DNA of 64,000 bases from positions 1-64,000 of the forward strand of contig UCMS01000032.1 in the NCBI GenBank assembly GCA_900473805.1. Reading direction: 5' to 3'. This document shows positions 15,807-25,881 of the stretch, one piece after another. Under the pieces are notes generated by a model. That model was given only the letters and a program-made list of their open reading frames with translations, was not told the origin of the DNA and ran no database searches. The stretch is from Hyphomicrobiales bacterium (GTDB lineage Bacteria; Pseudomonadota; Alphaproteobacteria; Rhizobiales; Rhizobiaceae). A program made the position numbers and the translations under genes. Every line of letters starts with the position of its first letter. The first letter of the stretch is position 1.

Positions 15807-18800
15807 TTAAGCTACAAATTTTGGTATGCGAGGTAGTACTGCCGTCGTCGCTTTCGACACGCGTTCTGCTGCTGACCGGATCGCATTCCTGACAATCGCG
15901 ACCTTCTCCCCATCGTTATCAAGGACGCGAAGAATGGCAGCGTCGTCCACACCCTCCATGTCCGAAATGGCAATCAGTCCGGCGTCGACGAGCGCGCAGT
16001 AGTCGCCCCGCGTCAGGTTTGCTCCAGCATCACGGGCGAGTTCGACAGCGGGGCCGGATACTCCGTAAGTAAGTCGAACGGTAAGATTCTGTACGCGTTC
16101 CGACAAGTCGAGTTCTGGATGCAGGATCTCGGCTACCCTCGCAGCAACGCCGATCAGATCTGCGGTACGAGACGACACGCTTCGGATCGGACCCGCTGAG
16201 CCTCCGAAAGCGCCTCCATGCTGACCCATCGTCATTTCGATCTCGCTCATCGGCTGACCCGAGACATAGAGAAGGGCAGCGATCGCCTTCTTGGCTCTCA
16301 GCGTGGCGCTATGCTGGTCCACTGCCTCCGTATTCAGTCTGCTAATGACGTCCCACGGGATATCCTGCTGTCCGAGTAGAGAAGGCCATGTGTGTGGCTC
16401 CTTGTGGATGCTCCTCTTGTTTATGGGGAAATGCACGGAGTCCAGCTCGATGGTATTTTGAACGACGGTAAGAAGAACCGGATCGGTGATCTGCGACGGC
16501 GATAGAGGTGTCAGCGCGCCAACGAGGCGTACGATCGATCCGACCTCGATTGCGCTTTCTCCAGCGAGCTGGCCTAACGGTGCGAGCGAGTAGAGGTCGT
16601 CAGCGTCTTTTTCTACTAGACCATAGCGTTCGAGGCTGGCCAGCGCCCGCAAGAGTTCGTCATGGGACCAGCGCCATCCATCGTGCCGGCGCGTTGCTAG
16701 GTACGCGCCGAAGCTGCTTTCCAGAAACGACACGATGTTGTCACTCGATACGCCGGGTGAGCCCCCACGAGGCAAGGCGACGATGACCCGTACGATCAGC
16801 GAGCGAGGGTCCGTACCGCTGGAAACGAACCGCGACGACAGATCTTCTGGTCTGCCTACGACATACCTGCGCCACAGGTGATCTTCGTCGCGAGGAGTGA
16901 GCGCCATCAGATACGAGGTGCCCTCATCGGCATAGCCCAGGCGGCCTGCGCGTCCGACCAGATTCTTGTACTCGGCCACGGAGTATGGGACCTGACCGGG
17001 ATGCTCCAAGCCAGCAATTATGACGCTGTTGGCCGGAGTGTTCACGCCCATCGCAAGCGTCGTCGTCGCTGAGATGACAAGCAAACCGGAGTCGTCCCTG
17101 CGGAACTCTTCCTCTATGACCTGGCGCTCGATCGGCTGAAGATCGGCGTTGTGAAAAGCAACGCCATGCTGAAGATCAGCGATGAGGTCTCCGTGCGCCT
17201 GCGAGGGGTCCAGCCGCGGCATGCGCCTGACAGCCTCGTCTGCCGATGGCAGCCCGAGCCGGGCCGCCAAGTAGTTGCCGACGTTCCGCGATTCGCTCTT
17301 CGTCTCGCGGAAGACAATTACGTGCTCGCCTGCGGCCGTCAGTTTCTTGACGAGCGGAATAATCCAATCCTGCGCTGAATCCTTCAATCCCATCCGGACC
17401 ACCGCGTTCTGCTCTATCTTCTCGGTCCCGTCGGAGGGATCTATATAGCGGAACGATCCATCGTACCTCAAAACTCCTTCACGCAGCGGCACGGGACGTT
17501 CAGTCCGCCGAAGCAGCCTTCCACCGAGCCAGATTTCCAAGCCGCCAGTATCACCAATCACAGCCGAGAGAGCGATGACCTGTGGTTCTATGCCTTCGCG
17601 TCTGCGCATCCTGATCAGAGTGAGGATGAATTCGAGATTGGCTCCGCGCGATTGATCGGCGATCATCTGGACTTCGTCGACGACGATGGTGCCAGCTTGC
17701 GATAGAATATGCGGATATGCGAGCGCCAATGCCGCGAACTTCTCATAGGTCAGTAGGGCGATGTCATACTTGCCGCGGATCAGCGGTGAAACATCGTCAG
17801 TCTCACCTGTCGCCTCAAGCACACGGAGACCGAAGCCGCCATAGACCTTCTCGAACTGACGGCGCTTGTCTGCGACCAGTGCTTTCAGCGGAAGAAGGAA
17901 AATTGCCCTTTTCCTATCCATGACCTGCCGGAGAGCTGCGAGTTCTCCAATCATGGTCTTGCCTGACGAGGTCGGGGCGGAGACAACAAGGTGCTTGCCT
18001 TGAAGGATTCCGTATTCGTTGATCGCCTCCACCTGAAGTGAATTCAACGATGGAAGGGCTTGCCCCCATGCGTTGAGGACCTCGGAAGCGAAACCGTGTG
18101 CAGCCAGACTCTGAATACTCGTAGTGATGGCTACAGGAGAAGTGGATGGGAAAGCAGCCTCGAAGCGTTCGCCTTGAACGAAAATGGGCCAGCTAAGGCC
18201 GCCATCAATCTGGCCACGCATTGCGGGGTTCTGACTCTTGCCGATCTGATGAGCTGCAGCCTTCACTCGCGCGGTCACGTATTCCAACATCTGGTAGACC
18301 GACAGTCTTCCCGCCTCGACGATCTCCGATGGTCCGCGCAACGCTTCCAGGAGGTAAAAAGTGAGGAGCCCGTGGCCATGGCTGGAAAACTCCCACGCCT
18401 CTTCCGTCGCTGCCGAAGCGGTGAATATCAAACGGCCCCTTCCAGCTAGCTTCTGGAGGTAGGTTTCCGTCGAGGCGAGGTTGCGCGGGATCGCTGGAAC
18501 CTGCAGTACCTTCGCACCAAGGCCGCCAGAGAAGCAGCAGTCGAGGATCAATATAACGCGCCGAGCAGGTATCTTCGAGAACCATTCCTGGAGACGGTCA
18601 AGGGGGAGGGATGTTGCTTCGATATTTTCGTAACTGGTGTCGTGAACGATCAATTCGTGTGTCTCCGAGCCATGTCCGGAGAAGGCAATTACAACGGTGT
18701 CGTCAGCATCGCACTCTGTGAGTGCTTCAAGCTCTGTCTCGATCCTGGAGAGAGTGGCCTCTTGGTCAGTCAGGAGTACTGTTTCGCCTCCGAGGGTATC

Positions 18801-18908
18801 GGCGAACGTCGCCTCGAGCGCGATGGCATCGCGGGCCGCGCAAGACAGGTCACGGATTTCTGGCGAACGGAAGCGATCGATGCCGACGAACAATCCTTTG
18901 AAAGCCAT
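15807..18908 (-). CDS. Caspase-like protease fused to a Ski2/Hel308-like helicase
   Basis: The 1033-residue protein begins with a C14 caspase/metacaspase domain (about 1-245): FVGIDRF at the start, catalytic His79 in FSGHGSE and catalytic Cys125 in LDCCFSGG (pattern DxCxSG). From about 285 a superfamily 2 helicase follows: Walker A APTSSGKT (311-318), motif II DEVQ (411-414), motif III-like ALSAV, motif V SATTTLAMGVN and motif VI NLVGRAGRLG, the set typical of Ski2/Hel308 helicases. The C-terminal 250 residues resemble winged-helix and helical parts of that group. All catalytic residues are present. I infer that nucleic acid engagement by the helicase controls proteolysis, as in nucleic-acid-triggered immunity. 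AAGGG lies seven bases before the ATG. I do not know a named defence system with this fusion. Confidence 0.88.
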   Translation of the reverse strand: MAFKGLFVGIDRFRSPEIRDLSCAARDAIALEATFADTLGGETVLLTDQEATLSRIETELEALTECDADDTVVIAFSGHGSETHELIVHDTSYENIEATSLPLDRLQEWFSKIPARRVILILDCCFSGGLGAKVLQVPAIPRNLASTETYLQKLAGRGRLIFTASAATEEAWEFSSHGHGLLTFYLLEALRGPSEIVEAGRLSVYQMLEYVTARVKAAAHQIGKSQNPAMRGQIDGGLSWPIFVQGERFEAAFPSTSPVAITTSIQSLAAHGFASEVLNAWGQALPSLNSLQVEAINEYGILQGKHLVVSAPTSSGKTMIGELAALRQVMDRKRAIFLLPLKALVADKRRQFEKVYGGFGLRVLEATGETDDVSPLIRGKYDIALLTYEKFAALALAYPHILSQAGTIVVDEVQMIADQSRGANLEFILTLIRMRRREGIEPQVIALSAVIGDTGGLEIWLGGRLLRRTERPVPLREGVLRYDGSFRYIDPSDGTEKIEQNAVVRMGLKDSAQDWIIPLVKKLTAAGEHVIVFRETKSESRNVGNYLAARLGLPSADEAVRRMPRLDPSQAHGDLIADLQHGVAFHNADLQPIERQVIEEEFRRDDSGLLVISATTTLAMGVNTPANSVIIAGLEHPGQVPYSVAEYKNLVGRAGRLGYADEGTSYLMALTPRDEDHLWRRYVVGRPEDLSSRFVSSGTDPRSLIVRVIVALPRGGSPGVSSDNIVSFLESSFGAYLATRRHDGWRWSHDELLRALASLERYGLVEKDADDLYSLAPLGQLAGESAIEVGSIVRLVGALTPLSPSQITDPVLLTVVQNTIELDSVHFPINKRSIHKEPHTWPSLLGQQDIPWDVISRLNTEAVDQHSATLRAKKAIAALLYVSGQPMSEIEMTMGQHGGAFGGSAGPIRSVSSRTADLIGVAARVAEILHPELDLSERVQNLTVRLTYGVSGPAVELARDAGANLTRGDYCALVDAGLIAISDMEGVDDAAILRVLDNDGEKVAIVRNAIRSAAERVSKATTAVLPRIPKFVA

Positions 18909-18938
18909 GCATTCACCCTTTGTTCTTGCTGGTACTAT

Positions 18939-18960
18939 CCGGACACCTTTCAGTGTCCGG
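18939..18960. promoter_or_regulatory. Perfect inverted repeat upstream of the caspase-helicase operon
   Basis: CCGGACAC-CTTTCA-GTGTCCGG is an exact 8-bp dyad with a 6-bp spacer, ending 31 bases before the start codon of the leftward caspase-helicase gene. It lacks a T run on the leftward strand, so a terminator is unlikely. It could be an operator or a 5' leader hairpin. No regulator gene is seen next to it. Confidence 0.45.
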
Positions 18961-19111
18961 CATTGGTCTGATCCTGGGTTGCTCGCCTTATCTTGAGGCT
19001 GGTCAGTCGTCGATTGAGGCGGCCTCTACTCAAGCTTTTTGGGCCGGGCAACGCCTTTGATCTTTCTTTTCCCGGTCCCAAATGGGGCCGGGAAGCTTCG
19101 TTTCTCGCGGC

Positions 19112-19164
19112 GACATTGTTTGTCCAATGTCATCTCAGTGTCGCAATGGCAAACCTAGTGTCGC
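19112..19164. repeat. Short repeat cluster, possible remnant of an insertion-sequence end
   Basis: The segment has the inverted repeat GACATTG-TTTGTC-CAATGTC (19112-19131) and two direct copies of AGTGTCGC at 19137 and 19157, 20 bases apart. Just to the left, TGGGCCGGG (19040-19048) faces CCCGGTCCCA (19071-19080). Arrays of TGTC/GACA elements are typical of transposase binding sites at IS21-like ends. No transposase is nearby, so this would be a relic. It lies 28 bases from the end of nrdJ, at the right border of the accessory region. Confidence 0.35.
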
Positions 19165-19191
19165 GCTACACTTTCATCCCACGTTTTTCTC

Positions 19192-22100
19192 TCAGCTGCA
19201 CCCACTCGTCGCGCCACACGTATCGCACTTCTCACACGTCCCATTCCGCACCATCGTAAAATTCTGGCATTCCGAGCACATGTTGCCCGTATAGCCTTGC
19301 GCGATGGAGCGCATGCGGCGCGACGCCTCGAGCTTCTTGGCTTCGGCCTTGGCTGCCGCGGCCTCGTCGGCTGCGGCGTCGGTGAAGACGCTTTCTTCGG
19401 CGATCTCTTCCGCGAGTTCGGCAGCCCGTTCCTCGTAGTCGCGCTTGAAGGACACGACTTCAGACGTTGCGACGGCGGTGGTCACTTCCAGCTTGCGGGC
19501 GGTAGCGCCGGCGGAGAAGGCGGTGACGGAGGATGCCTTGGCGGGGGCGGCTGTCGCTGCTCCCTTGGGCTCGGCGCCGGCGGCTGCCGGCATGTGGCTG
19601 GAGACGAGCGTCGGCTTGTAACCGCGGGTCAGGCCCTTGGAGACGACGTCCGCCTTGCCTTCCTTGACGCCACGGCCAAGTGCGGTCGCGGAGAAGTCGG
19701 AGGTGTCGACATGGGCAAGATCGCTGCGACCGAGATAGGAGATCGCAAGCTCGCGGAAGACGTAGTCGAGGATCGACGTCGCATTCTTGATCGCGTCGTT
19801 GCCGGTGACCATGCCGGCCGGCTCGAACTTGGTGAAGGTGAAGGCGTCGACATATTCCTCGAGCGGCACGCCATATTGCAGGCCGAGCGAGACGGAGATG
19901 GCGAAGTTGTTGATGAAGGCGCGAAGGGCCGAGCCTTCCTTGTTCATGTCAAGGAAGATTTCGCCGAGGCGGCCGTCGTCATATTCGCCGGTGCGCAGGA
20001 AGATGGTGTGACCACCGATCTTTGCCTTCTGGGTATAACCCTTGCGGCGGGTGGGCAGCTTTTCCTGTTCGCGCACCACCCGCTCGACGATGCGCTCGAC
20101 GATGCGTTCGGTGATGGTGACGGCCTGGGCGGCGGCCGGCTGCTGGATCAGGTCTTCCAGCGCATCCTCATTGTCCTCGTCCTCGATCAGCGAGGCATTG
20201 AGCGGCTGGCTGAGCTTCGAGCCGTCGCGATAGAGCGCGTTGGCCTTCAGCGCCAGCTTCCAGGACAGCATATAGGCGGCGCCGCAGTCTTCGACGGTGG
20301 CTTCGTTCGGCATGTTGATCGTCTTGGAGATCGCACCCGAGATGAACGGCTGGGCCGCCGCCATCATGCGGATATGGCTCTCCACCGAGAGATAACGCTT
20401 GCCGATCTTGCCGCAGGGATTGGCGCAATCGAAGACGGCGAGGTGTTCCTTCTTGAGGAAGGGGGCGCCTTCGAGCGTCATCGCACCGCAGACATGGATG
20501 TTGGCGGCTTCGATGTCCTTCTTCGAGAAGCCCATGTGCTCCAAGAGGTTGAAGCTCATGTCGGCGAGCTGCTCGTCGGAGACCTTGAGGGTTTCCTTGA
20601 GGAAGTCGGCGCCGAGCGTCCACTGGTTGAAGACGAACTTGATGTCGAAGGCGGCCTTCAGCGCGCCGTTGACGGCTTCGATCTTCTCGTCGGTGAAACC
20701 CTTGGCCTTGAGCGAGGACGGGTTGATGCCCGGGGCCTGGTTCAGGTTGCCATGGCCGACGGCATAGGCGTCGATTTCGGCGATCTGGGACTCAGAGTAG
20801 CCAAGGGTGCGCAGCGCTTCCGGAACGGCAGCGTTGATGATCTTGAAGTAGCCGCCACCGGCGAGCTTCTTGAACTTCACGAGCGCGAAATCAGGCTCGA
20901 TGCCGGTCGTGTCGCAGTCCATGACGAGACCGATGGTGCCGGTCGGTGCGATGACCGAGACCTGAGCATTGCGGTAGCCGTGCTTTTCACCGAGCTCGAG
21001 TGCCTTGTCCCAGGCAGCCGTTGCATGTGCGATCAGCGCCGGATCCGTGCACTCGCTATGGACGAGCGGAACCGGGTTGACCGAGAGGCCTTCATAGCCA
21101 TCCGACAGCCCCTGGGCGGCGCGGCGATGGTTGCGGATGACGCGCAGCATGTTGTCGCGGTTCGGTGCAAAGCCCGGGAAGGGGCCGAGTTCCGAGGCCA
21201 TTTCGGCTGACGTCGCATAGGAGACGCCGGTCATGATGGCGGTCAGCGCACCGCAGATGGCGCGGCCTTCGGCCGAGTCATAAGGGATGCCGGAGGACAT
21301 CAAGAGGCCGCCGATGTTCGCATAGCCGAGGCCGAGCGTGCGGTATTCGTAGGAGAGTTCGGCGATCTGGCGCGACGGGAACTGCGCCATCATCACGGAG
21401 ACTTCGAGAACGACGGTCCAGAGGCGGACGGCGTGTTCGTAGTCGGCGATGTTGATCTTCTTCGTCTCGGCATCCTTGAACTGCAGGAGGTTGAGCGAAG
21501 CCAGGTTGCAGGCCGTGTCGTCGAGGAACATGTATTCCGAGCACGGGTTCGACGCGCGGATCGGGCCGGCGGCCGGGCATGTGTGCCAGTCGTTCATCGT
21601 CGTGTTGAAGTGCAGGCCCGGATCGGCCGATGCCCAGGCGGCATAGGAGATCTTCTCCCAGAGGTCGCGGGCCTTCAGCGTCTTCATGACCTTGCCGTCC
21701 TTGCGGGCGGTGAGGTTCCAGTCGCCGTCATTTTCGACCGAGCGCAGGAAGTCGTCCTTCAGCGAGACGGAATTGTTCGAGTTCTGGCCCGAAACCGTGA
21801 GATAGGCTTCGGAATCCCAGTCGGTGTCATAGGTCTTGAACTCGAGATCCTTGTAGCCCTGCTGGGCGAACTGGATGACGCGCTTGATATAGTTTTCCGG
21901 AACCTGGTCCTTCTTGGCGGCCTTGATTTCGCGCTTGAGGGCAGGGTTCTCGTTCGGGTCGAAGCAGGCGCCGTTGTCGGCCTCGCAATTGACGCAGGCC
22001 TTCATGATCGCCTTCAGATGCTTGGCGACGATCTTGGAGCCGGTGACGAGAGCGGCAACCTTCTGCTCTTCCTTCACCTTCCAGTCGATATAGGCTTCGA

Positions 22101-22968
22101 TATCCGGATGGTCGATGTCGACCACGACCATCTTGGCAGCACGACGGGTCGTGCCACCCGACTTGATTGCGCCGGCTGCGCGGTCACCGATCTTGAGGAA
22201 CGACATGAGGCCGGAAGAGCGGCCGCCGCCGGACAGCTTTTCGCCTTCGCCGCGGAGATAAGAGAAGTTGGAGCCGGTGCCGGAGCCATACTTGAAGAGA
22301 CGGGCTTCGCGGACCCAGAGGTCCATGATGCCGCCTTCATTGACCAGGTCGTCCTCGACGGACTGGATGAAGCAGGCATGTGGCTGCGGATGCTCATAGG
22401 CCGACTTGGACTTGACCAGCTTGCCGGTGAAGGGGTCGACATAGAAATGGCCCTGGCCGGGACCGTCGATGCCATAGGCCCAGTGAAGGCCGGTGTTGAA
22501 CCACTGCGGGGAATTCGGTGCGACGCGCTGGGTGGCGAGCATATAGGCGAGCTCGTCCTTGAAGGCGGCAGCGTCTTCTTCAGACGAGAAGTACTTGCCC
22601 TTCCAGCCCCAATAGGTCCAGGTGCCGGCCAGGCGATCGAAGACCTGGCGGGCATCGGTTTCCGAGCCGTAGCGCTCTTCCGCGGGCAGAGCAGCGAGTG
22701 CCTTCTCGTCCGCGACCGAGCGCCAGAGGAAGGAAGGAACGTCGTTTTCCTCAACCTTCTTCAGGATCTTCGGCACGCCGGCCTTGCGGAAATATTTCTG
22801 GGCGAGAATGTCCGCCGCCACCTGGCTGAACTGAGCCGGGACGTCGATGTCGGCAAGACGAAATACGATTGAGCCGTCGGGGTTCTTGATCTCGCTGATG
22901 GCCTTGCGGAACTCGATCTCCGCATAGGCGGACTGTCCCGGTTTGGTGAAGCGACGTTCAATGCGCAT
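19192..22968 (-). CDS. nrdJ: Vitamin B12-dependent (class II) ribonucleoside-diphosphate reductase
   Basis: The 1258-residue enzyme reduces ribonucleotides to deoxyribonucleotides using adenosylcobalamin, with no oxygen requirement. Visible landmarks are the [12 protein letters not shown] loop, [21 protein letters not shown] with the active-site cysteine, the allosteric-type insert VAPTGTIG, and a C-terminal zinc-type motif with MCSECQNF and [14 protein letters not shown]. An alanine/lysine-rich linker precedes that tail, as in alphaproteobacterial NrdJ. I chose the ATG at 22968 ([11 protein letters not shown]); upstream residues in frame look random. It is monocistronic and marks return to core chromosome. 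Full length and intact. Confidence 0.95.
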   Translation of the reverse strand: MRIERRFTKPGQSAYAEIEFRKAISEIKNPDGSIVFRLADIDVPAQFSQVAADILAQKYFRKAGVPKILKKVEENDVPSFLWRSVADEKALAALPAEERYGSETDARQVFDRLAGTWTYWGWKGKYFSSEEDAAAFKDELAYMLATQRVAPNSPQWFNTGLHWAYGIDGPGQGHFYVDPFTGKLVKSKSAYEHPQPHACFIQSVEDDLVNEGGIMDLWVREARLFKYGSGTGSNFSYLRGEGEKLSGGGRSSGLMSFLKIGDRAAGAIKSGGTTRRAAKMVVVDIDHPDIEAYIDWKVKEEQKVAALVTGSKIVAKHLKAIMKACVNCEADNGACFDPNENPALKREIKAAKKDQVPENYIKRVIQFAQQGYKDLEFKTYDTDWDSEAYLTVSGQNSNNSVSLKDDFLRSVENDGDWNLTARKDGKVMKTLKARDLWEKISYAAWASADPGLHFNTTMNDWHTCPAAGPIRASNPCSEYMFLDDTACNLASLNLLQFKDAETKKINIADYEHAVRLWTVVLEVSVMMAQFPSRQIAELSYEYRTLGLGYANIGGLLMSSGIPYDSAEGRAICGALTAIMTGVSYATSAEMASELGPFPGFAPNRDNMLRVIRNHRRAAQGLSDGYEGLSVNPVPLVHSECTDPALIAHATAAWDKALELGEKHGYRNAQVSVIAPTGTIGLVMDCDTTGIEPDFALVKFKKLAGGGYFKIINAAVPEALRTLGYSESQIAEIDAYAVGHGNLNQAPGINPSSLKAKGFTDEKIEAVNGALKAAFDIKFVFNQWTLGADFLKETLKVSDEQLADMSFNLLEHMGFSKKDIEAANIHVCGAMTLEGAPFLKKEHLAVFDCANPCGKIGKRYLSVESHIRMMAAAQPFISGAISKTINMPNEATVEDCGAAYMLSWKLALKANALYRDGSKLSQPLNASLIEDEDNEDALEDLIQQPAAAQAVTITERIVERIVERVVREQEKLPTRRKGYTQKAKIGGHTIFLRTGEYDDGRLGEIFLDMNKEGSALRAFINNFAISVSLGLQYGVPLEEYVDAFTFTKFEPAGMVTGNDAIKNATSILDYVFRELAISYLGRSDLAHVDTSDFSATALGRGVKEGKADVVSKGLTRGYKPTLVSSHMPAAAGAEPKGAATAAPAKASSVTAFSAGATARKLEVTTAVATSEVVSFKRDYEERAAELAEEIAEESVFTDAAADEAAAAKAEAKKLEASRRMRSIAQGYTGNMCSECQNFTMVRNGTCEKCDTCGATSGCS

Positions 22969-23813
22969 CTGCCTGTGTCCCTCGATCTTGGGCGCCGGAA
23001 ATCGGCGCGAAAAATGGCGTCCGTCTGCACGCGTCAAACCGCGCAGCCGGTGATTTGTTCGTCTGTCAGGTGATTCATCCGAAGACTACGGCACCCTGTA
23101 TCTTGTGGTGATGGTGGCTGCAAACGCTAAATATAGTATTAACAGTTTATTGCCGCCAGACATAGACCCCCGCTTGGCGGTCAAAAATCGCACAGAAATC
23201 CTAGCGCGGGCGGCGTCGTCAGAACGCCGTTCCACCTCGAAGAAAGCCGCTACAATGTTTGATGAAACCCGGCCTCGTTAATGCCCGGTCCAGTCGCCGC
23301 CGCAACAGGATCCATTAACATCGACGTGACTGATTCCGTCAAGGGGTGGTCCGTGAAGGAAATGTTAACGCTATATGTTGTGGTGGGCTGTTGTGGATAA
23401 CGGGCAAAAGGCCGAAGTCACGGGAATGTCTCGCCTTTCCGACATGGCCATCGCCGACGACGCAGGGCGTCTCGCGTGTCAAGCTTCCGTCACGAATATT
23501 TTTCTGTCCGGTGGTGGCACACTAGCCATAGTGTCCGGATGCGCCGTCCACAGGCAAAACGACCGGGAATCGGGGCCGTAAAAGCTGGGGATGACGGTGG
23601 CAAAACGGGGAATGCATTACATCTGTCGCGGCCTGTGATCGGGCCGTGGGGGATGTCACAGTGCGATGCAGCAAATCCTCTTATTTCAGAGGGTAATCGC
23701 AACGAATTTGAAACTTGTGCTTCCTAATTTAGCGCGTGATCTGTGTGGAATGAACTCCATGCCCGGCCGCGAAGGCCGCCTGCCAGGATGGCGGGTCGTG
23801 TGGAGTCTCGTTC
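22969..23813. other. Long intergenic region between nrdJ and the chemoreceptor gene, with a DnaA box
   Basis: These 845 bases between divergent genes hold no convincing gene. The nrdJ side has an AT-rich patch around 23122-23150 that may contain its promoter. A perfect consensus DnaA box (TGTGGATAA, reverse complement TTATCCACA) lies at 23392-23400, about 425 bases upstream of nrdJ. The chemoreceptor start has GGAG eight bases upstream. Several short open frames here lack protein-like composition. Confidence 0.5.
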
Positions 23814-25721
23814 ATGTCGATCGCCAATCTATCCATTTTGAAGAAGGTGAGCCTCGTCGTCGTCCTGATGGGTGTGGCTGCCGCCGCCATCGCCGCCGTC
23901 GGTGCCCAGGGCCTGTCCTCGCTGGGAGCTGCACTGAAGGACACCGGTGCCCGCGAGGAGGTCGCTCGCGAGGCGATGGACCTTCGTGTCGACATCATCG
24001 CCATTTCCCGCATGACCTATCAGCTGGCGCTGGCCCCCGAAAAGGCGGCGGATTTCGCGGCCGAAACCGACAAGCGTTCCGCGGAGATGCTGGCGCGTCT
24101 GCCAAAGATCGCCTCGACCGCCAATCCGACGGAGAGCCAGCTGCTCGACAAGATCAAGGGCACGCTCGACGCCTATTTCACCCAGATCCGCGAAATGGTC
24201 GCGGTCGCCGGCTCCGATGCCGGCAAGGACCCGGCCGTGATGAAGGCCGAGCTCGCCAAGGCGCTCGACGCGCAGAAGGTGGTGACCTCGGCGGTGAAGG
24301 AATATTCCACGCTCTCGGCCACCACGCTCACGGCCTCGCGTGACAACGCGCTGGCTGCCTCAAGCTTCACGATGCTGGTCCAGATCGTAACGGCAGCCGT
24401 CTGCATCATCGCCGGCGTCGCCGTGAGCTTCGTGCTTGCACGCCGCGGCATCGTCAACCCGATCCGCCGCCTGACGGCCGTGATGTCCGATATGGCCGCC
24501 GGTCGCCGTCCCGACAGCATCCAGGGCACCGAGCGAAAGGACGAGATCGGCGAGATGGCCCGTGCGCTCGAAGTCTTCCGCATCAACGAAGAACACATGC
24601 GTGCCATGGAAGCCCAGGAGGCCGCGCTGACGGCGCAGAGCAAGGACCTGCAGTCCTCGATCAGCGTCATCGTGGCCGCCGCTGCCGCCGGCGACTTCTC
24701 GCAGCGCATCTCCAAGGCCTATGACGATGCCGACCTGCAGCGCTTCGCCGGATCGGTCAACGAACTGGTGGAGAATGTCGATCGCGGCATTACCGAAGTC
24801 CGCCGCGTGATTGCGGCCCTTGCCGATGCCGATCTCACCCATGAGATGCAGGGCCAGTTCCAGGGCGCCTTTGCCGAGCTCCAGGGCAACGTCAACCAGA
24901 CCATGGCCGTGCTGCGCCAGACGATGCAGAACATCCTGACGGCTGCCGGCACGATCACCGGGAACTCCGGCGAGCTGTCGTCAGCCGCCAACCAGCTCGC
25001 CCGCCGCACCGAACAGCAGGCCGCCTCGCTCGAAGAGACCGCAGCGGCGCTGGAGGAGATCACCACCACGGTCAAGACCTCGACCCAGCGTGCCAACGAA
25101 GCGTCGCACATGGTCCGCGAGACCAAGGAAAGCGCCGGCAAGTCGGGCGATATCGTCCGCAACGCGATCGACGCCATGGGCCGGATCGAGCAGTCGTCCA
25201 GCAAGATCAGCCAGATAATCTCCGTCATCGACGAGATCGCCTTCCAGACCAACCTGCTCGCGCTGAACGCTGGCGTTGAAGCTGCCCGAGCCGGTGAGGC
25301 CGGTCGTGGTTTCGCCGTCGTCGCCCAGGAAGTTCGCGAACTGGCCCAGCGTTCCGCCAATGCGGCGAAGGAAATCAAGACGCTCATCAACACCTCGGCC
25401 GAAGAGGTGAAGGGCGGCGTCTCGCTGGTCCTGTCGACCGGCGATGCACTGCGCGAGATCGAGGACCTGGTCAACCGCGTCAACGACCATGTCGTGACGA
25501 TTGCCCGTGCGGCGGAAGAACAGTCGGCCGCACTCGGCGAGATCAACACCTCGGTCAACCACATGGACCAGATGACCCAGCAGAACGCCGCCATGGTGGA
25601 AGAAACAACGGCAGCGAGCCAGGTTCTGGCTGGCGAAGCCCGCCAGTTGCAGGCGCAGCTCGCCCGCTTCCAGCTGGAGGCAGGCCAAACCGGTTCCTCG
25701 AATTACCGCACGGCCGCCTGA
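23814..25721 (+). CDS. Methyl-accepting chemotaxis protein with two HAMP domains
   Basis: The 635-residue receptor has a first transmembrane helix (about 12-32), a periplasmic helical ligand-binding domain (35-180) and a second transmembrane helix (183-206). A HAMP domain (207-260) begins at RRGIVNPIRRLT. A second HAMP-like segment (280-345) follows, then the signalling domain with the conserved hairpin tip containing EIAFQTNLLALNAGVEAARAG and AQEVRELAQRSA. It would control CheA in a chemotaxis array. The ligand is unknown. The C-terminus lacks a CheR-tethering pentapeptide. It stands alone and is followed by a strong terminator. Confidence 0.93.
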   Translation: MSIANLSILKKVSLVVVLMGVAAAAIAAVGAQGLSSLGAALKDTGAREEVAREAMDLRVDIIAISRMTYQLALAPEKAADFAAETDKRSAEMLARLPKIASTANPTESQLLDKIKGTLDAYFTQIREMVAVAGSDAGKDPAVMKAELAKALDAQKVVTSAVKEYSTLSATTLTASRDNALAASSFTMLVQIVTAAVCIIAGVAVSFVLARRGIVNPIRRLTAVMSDMAAGRRPDSIQGTERKDEIGEMARALEVFRINEEHMRAMEAQEAALTAQSKDLQSSISVIVAAAAAGDFSQRISKAYDDADLQRFAGSVNELVENVDRGITEVRRVIAALADADLTHEMQGQFQGAFAELQGNVNQTMAVLRQTMQNILTAAGTITGNSGELSSAANQLARRTEQQAASLEETAAALEEITTTVKTSTQRANEASHMVRETKESAGKSGDIVRNAIDAMGRIEQSSSKISQIISVIDEIAFQTNLLALNAGVEAARAGEAGRGFAVVAQEVRELAQRSANAAKEIKTLINTSAEEVKGGVSLVLSTGDALREIEDLVNRVNDHVVTIARAAEEQSAALGEINTSVNHMDQMTQQNAAMVEETTAASQVLAGEARQLQAQLARFQLEAGQTGSSNYRTAA

Positions 25722-25753
25722 GCTTCTCAGCTAATTCGATAAATACCGAAAAG

Positions 25754-25784
25754 AGAAGCGCCGCAGCGATGCGGCGCTTCTTTC
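25754..25784 (+). terminator. Rho-independent terminator of the chemoreceptor gene
   Basis: An 11-bp perfect stem, GAAGCGCCGCA with TGCGGCGCTTC, and loop GCGA, followed by TTTC, begins 34 bases after the stop codon. Confidence 0.85.
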
Positions 25785-25881
25785 GTTTGCGTGGCGAAAG
25801 GGGCAGTATGACGCGAGATCGGCCGTCGTTTGCCGGATGGCGAGCGTGAACCGCATCGCATGAATGAGGAGGCGAGCGATC

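Noticed and set aside
19297..21210. 637-codon open frame on the plus strand
   Set aside because: It lies wholly antisense to nrdJ, has arginine-, glycine- and aspartate-rich composition typical of shadow frames of GC-rich genes, and no motif.
23122..23150. NrdR-box-like AT-rich motif upstream of nrdJ
   Set aside because: Only a loose match on one copy and without the paired second box; not enough to call.
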